Assembly (NCBI GenBank): GCA_002405435.1 | Contig: DHLU01000076.1 | Span: forward strand, 12,882-21,550 | Length of the DNA stretch: 8,669 nt | DNA from: Flavobacteriales bacterium UBA4660 | Lineage (GTDB): Bacteria; Bacteroidota; Bacteroidia; Flavobacteriales_D; Sanyastnellaceae | Reading direction: 5' to 3' | Part shown: positions 6,883 through 8,669 of the stretch, piece by piece | Layout of the letters: every line of letters starts with the position of its first letter | Position numbering within the stretch: position 1 is the first letter of the stretch | The notes under the pieces: generated by a model | What the model was told of the DNA's origin: nothing | Database searches by the model: none | What the model saw: only the letters and a program-made list of their open reading frames with translations | Made by a program: the position numbers and the translations under genes

Positions 6883-6914
6883 CAAAAATATAGGAGCACC
6901 TCCAACCATGCAAA
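6883..6914 (-). promoter_or_regulatory. Promoter of the tRNA-Val gene
   Basis: On the minus strand TTTG (6911-6914), exactly 20 bases, then TATTTTTG (6883-6890) match both elements and the spacing of the Bacteroidota primary sigma consensus (TTTG, 19-21 bases, TAnnTTTG). The start would be near 6876, giving a 5' leader of about 46 bases. The leader holds a six-base-pair hairpin (gcacga 6849-6854 / tcgtgc 6866-6871), which may guide 5' processing. An A/T-rich stretch (6911-6936) sits upstream like an UP element. Confidence 0.75.
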
Positions 6915-6966
6915 TTTTTTTGTTTGTTTTTTAAAATTAAGAGGATAAAAAAGGGCCGATTAGAAT

Positions 6967-7197
6967 ATGCCCGTGGTCCAAACGGGATCAGATTACTTTC
7001 TCATTTTTGATCTTAACCAACCTTCGGTGCAACAGATTGGCCTTTGGAATAAAATTGAGCCATTACACTTAAATGCCATAACTACATTAATGCGAAAACA
7101 GGATATGCTGATATTAGTACACCAAATCAACCGCATCCGTCGCGATTTTCAGGAATCAGGACGAAGGGTTGTATCGCCGGAGGCTGACATTAGCTGA
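6967..7197 (+). CDS. Doubtful small ORF, 76 residues, unrecognised
   Basis: An open frame runs from ATG 6967, six bases after an in-frame TAG, to a TGA at 7195. The product has 76 residues, starts MPVVQTGSDYFLIFDL, has a mixed composition with a basic stretch HQINRIRRDF near the end, and no signal peptide or membrane segment. I recognise no family. The G+C of this stretch is low (23 of 60 bases at 6961-7020), there is no clear promoter, and it stands alone. It may be a real small gene, the remnant of a decayed one, or chance. Confidence 0.25.
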   Translation: MPVVQTGSDYFLIFDLNQPSVQQIGLWNKIEPLHLNAITTLMRKQDMLILVHQINRIRRDFQESGRRVVSPEADIS

Positions 7198-7446
7198 ACC
7201 GGGTTGGCAGATCCATACAGCATGCAGCCATTGCAAACGTAGCACTCTGAAAATGACAGCCTGCAAAAGGGTGAATACCATGTCAGCATATAGCATTACC
7301 TGTCAAAAAGATGAACGCTCAAACGTGGTTTAGGCGAACCACGGATAGCTACGGTCGCCGGGTAAAACAAATAAATCAAAAAAAGAAAGCGAAACCTTGG
7401 ATTCACAAAAAAGATGGTTCTTTGCCCATCAGAAGATTCATTTGTT
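7198..7446. other. Intergenic stretch ahead of the ABC ATPase gene
   Basis: I see no convincing gene here. It holds one inverted repeat, cgtggtt (7324-7330) / aaccacg (7337-7343) with a six-base loop and no T-run, which could be an operator or leader hairpin. Near the ATPase start, TTG (7397-7399) and TTTG (7421-7424) resemble halves of a Bacteroidota promoter, but the TA of the -7 box is missing. A 59-codon frame from ATG 7311 to TAA 7490 overlaps the ATPase start in another frame. It is strongly basic and probably chance. Confidence 0.4.
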
Positions 7447-8151
7447 ATGGCGTGGCTATCAATACGGAAACTTACAAAGATGGAAAATAATTTGCCGGTG
7501 GTGGATGGAATAACCACTGATATGGAGCGGGGAGAGAGATTAGCCATAATGGGAGAAACCGGATCCGGCAAATCTTCGCTGGTGAAAATGATTGCAGGAT
7601 TATTGCAGGCCGATGGAGGGCAGGTATGGTTTGAAGGGGACCTGGTGAAAGGCCCCTCTGAGACCCTCATACCCGGTCATCCGGCGATAGCATACCTGTC
7701 CCAATACTTTGAACTTCGTCCAAACTTTTTCGTACATGAAATCCTTGGATATGCCAATGAACTTCCGGAAAAGGAAGCGAAGCAGCTTTATGAGGTATGC
7801 GAAATAACCCACCTGTTGCAGCGAAAAACACATCAAATGAGCGGAGGGGAAAAACAACGAATTGCATTGGCACGCCTACTGTCCAAAAAGCCATCTTTGC
7901 TGATGCTCGATGAACCGTTCTCCCACCTTGACCTTCCCCATAGGAAAACCATCAAGCAGGTACTTGAGCAAGCTGCATCAGCAATGGGTTTTTCCACAAT
8001 ACTTGTTTCTCACGAGCCTACAGACGTACTACCCTGGGCCACGCGTATCCTGTTCATCCGCTCAGGAAAACTGATCTTTGATTTACCGGTAAAAAACAGG
8101 AAAATAAAAACAAAGGATGCTTATGTTCGTGGTCTTCTGGGTTTGGAATAA
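7447..8151 (+). CDS. ABC transporter ATP-binding protein, stand-alone
   Basis: The 234-residue cytoplasmic ATPase should power a transporter whose membrane subunit is not in the window. I start it at ATG 7447 because MAWLSIRKLTK matches the usual N-terminus; an upstream in-frame ATG at 7414 would add eleven residues. Walker A is GETGSGKSS (36-44, Lys42), the Q-loop Gln86 (AYLSQYFELRPNF), the signature MSGGEKQ (131-137, Met replacing Leu and Glu-Lys variation after SGG), and Walker B LLMLDEP (151-157) with Glu156. The D-loop is SHLD (159-162) and the H-loop His189 (VSHEPTD). All catalytic elements are present. A segment LIPGHPAIAYLSQ before the Q-loop is typical, in my memory, of a Bacteroidota group annotated only as ABC ATPase. 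The PotA/ThiQ-like import type is possible but not proved. Its G+C is lower than that of the genes left of the tRNA. Confidence 0.9.
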   Translation: MAWLSIRKLTKMENNLPVVDGITTDMERGERLAIMGETGSGKSSLVKMIAGLLQADGGQVWFEGDLVKGPSETLIPGHPAIAYLSQYFELRPNFFVHEILGYANELPEKEAKQLYEVCEITHLLQRKTHQMSGGEKQRIALARLLSKKPSLLMLDEPFSHLDLPHRKTIKQVLEQAASAMGFSTILVSHEPTDVLPWATRILFIRSGKLIFDLPVKNRKIKTKDAYVRGLLGLE

Positions 8152-8220
8152 AATCAGCTCAATCCTGTGGTTAAAAGTCGGCAAATAAAATAAAGTCCTT
8201 AGTTTTATAAAAAATACAAA

Positions 8221-8669
8221 ATGTGTCAAACACTAAAAAAATCCGCTATTAAATACATGATTAATATGGGTATTATTGTTTCACTGCTGCTGTCTTGCAA
8301 CAAAGACAGAGGGCCTTCAACCGCCGAATTGATTATTAAGGCTCCGTGGAAGTTCAGTAAGGCGATGGCTGGTAGCGTAGATGTTTCGGCACTGATTCAA
8401 TCCTGCTTAAAAGATAATCTTGTAACATTTAAAGGCGGCACGTCAACTAACACGGGAAATCTGAATGAGGGTGCAACAAAATGCAATGCGTCCGATCCTC
8501 AGCAAATTGATTTCACCTGGACCTATGATGCCATTTTCAATAAAATAACCATAACCGGCGTAGGGGGTACAACCATAACCATTTTGCCTGGAGGCTCCAA
8601 TGAATTTACACTGATAAAAGTTGACGAAACGGAAATGATTCTGCAACAAAGCGTTACATTTTCAGGCAC
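8221..8669 (+). CDS. Lipoprotein with lipocalin-like domain, cut by window edge
   Basis: The frame opens at ATG 8221 and runs off the right end after 149 codons. A lipoprotein signal peptide precedes the lipobox LLSC with Cys26 (MGIIVSLLLSC), followed by NKD, so the mature protein is lipid-anchored on the cell envelope. I keep the first ATG because it supplies the basic residues KK and K ahead of the hydrophobic run; ATG 8257 is a shorter alternative. The rest fits small lipocalin-like Bacteroidota lipoproteins: an early Trp (APWKFSKAM, Trp43), then CLKDNLVTFKGG (Cys62), NEGATKCNASDPQ (Cys88), FTWTYDAIFNKITITG (Trp100), and alternating strands after that. Cys62 and Cys88 probably form the conserved disulfide. 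The ligand is unknown. The start lies 69 bases after the ATPase stop; a weak -7-like TAGTTTTA (8200-8207) suggests its own promoter, but co-transcription is possible. Confidence 0.8.
   Translation, partial: MCQTLKKSAIKYMINMGIIVSLLLSCNKDRGPSTAELIIKAPWKFSKAMAGSVDVSALIQSCLKDNLVTFKGGTSTNTGNLNEGATKCNASDPQQIDFTWTYDAIFNKITITGVGGTTITILPGGSNEFTLIKVDETEMILQQSVTFSG

Noticed and set aside
6831..6966. Integrase attachment site or genomic island edge at the tRNA
   Set aside because: No integrase, no repeat of the tRNA 3' end and no mobile-element gene are seen; the AT-rich DNA next to the tRNA is its promoter.
7311..7490. 59-codon basic open frame overlapping the ABC ATPase start
   Set aside because: It recalls no family, overlaps the ATPase start by 44 bases in another frame, and its Lys-richness follows from the A-rich sequence.
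7296..7670. Minus-strand 124-codon open frame across the ABC ATPase start
   Set aside because: It is antisense to the Walker A region of a clear ATPase gene and shows no family motifs.

Overview
The window looks like chromosomal DNA from a gliding or type IX secretion (T9SS) lineage of Bacteroidota. The signs are a T9SS type B (gliding motility-associated) C-terminal sorting domain, signal peptides ending in Ala-Gln, promoter boxes matching the Bacteroidota -7 consensus TAnnTTTG, a tRNA without encoded CCA, and no Shine-Dalgarno sequences ahead of the starts. G+C is high for the phylum in the left three quarters. Genus cannot be told from this window.

Layout. Positions 1-653 (minus, cut by the left edge) hold the N-terminal part of a large secreted protein. 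It diverges across about 170 bases from a 622-residue secreted protein at 826-2694 (plus) with choice-of-anchor L, Calx-beta-like, PKD/Ig-like and T9SS sorting domains. From 2717 to 6830 everything is on the minus strand. In transcription order this is tRNA-Val(UAC) with a clear promoter and terminator, a class I methyltransferase, a small secreted protein with an Arg-Pro tail, an orphan membrane histidine kinase, and the glycolytic enzyme GpmI. The kinase and gpmI overlap by the four bases ATGA, so they are probably one operon. gpmI converges on the 622-residue gene with 22 bases between the stop codons.

Right of the tRNA (6831-8669) the DNA becomes clearly more AT-rich and the genes run on the plus strand. 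There is a roughly 600-base stretch with little coding evidence, a stand-alone ABC transporter ATPase (7447-8151), and a lipoprotein with a lipocalin-like domain cut by the right edge (8221-8669).

I see no mobile element, CRISPR array, toxin-antitoxin pair or defence system, and no convincing new multi-gene system. The most interesting points are the kinase-gpmI coupling, a promoter-like box inside the kinase gene just before gpmI, two genes that start almost directly after strong terminators, and the composition break at the tRNA.
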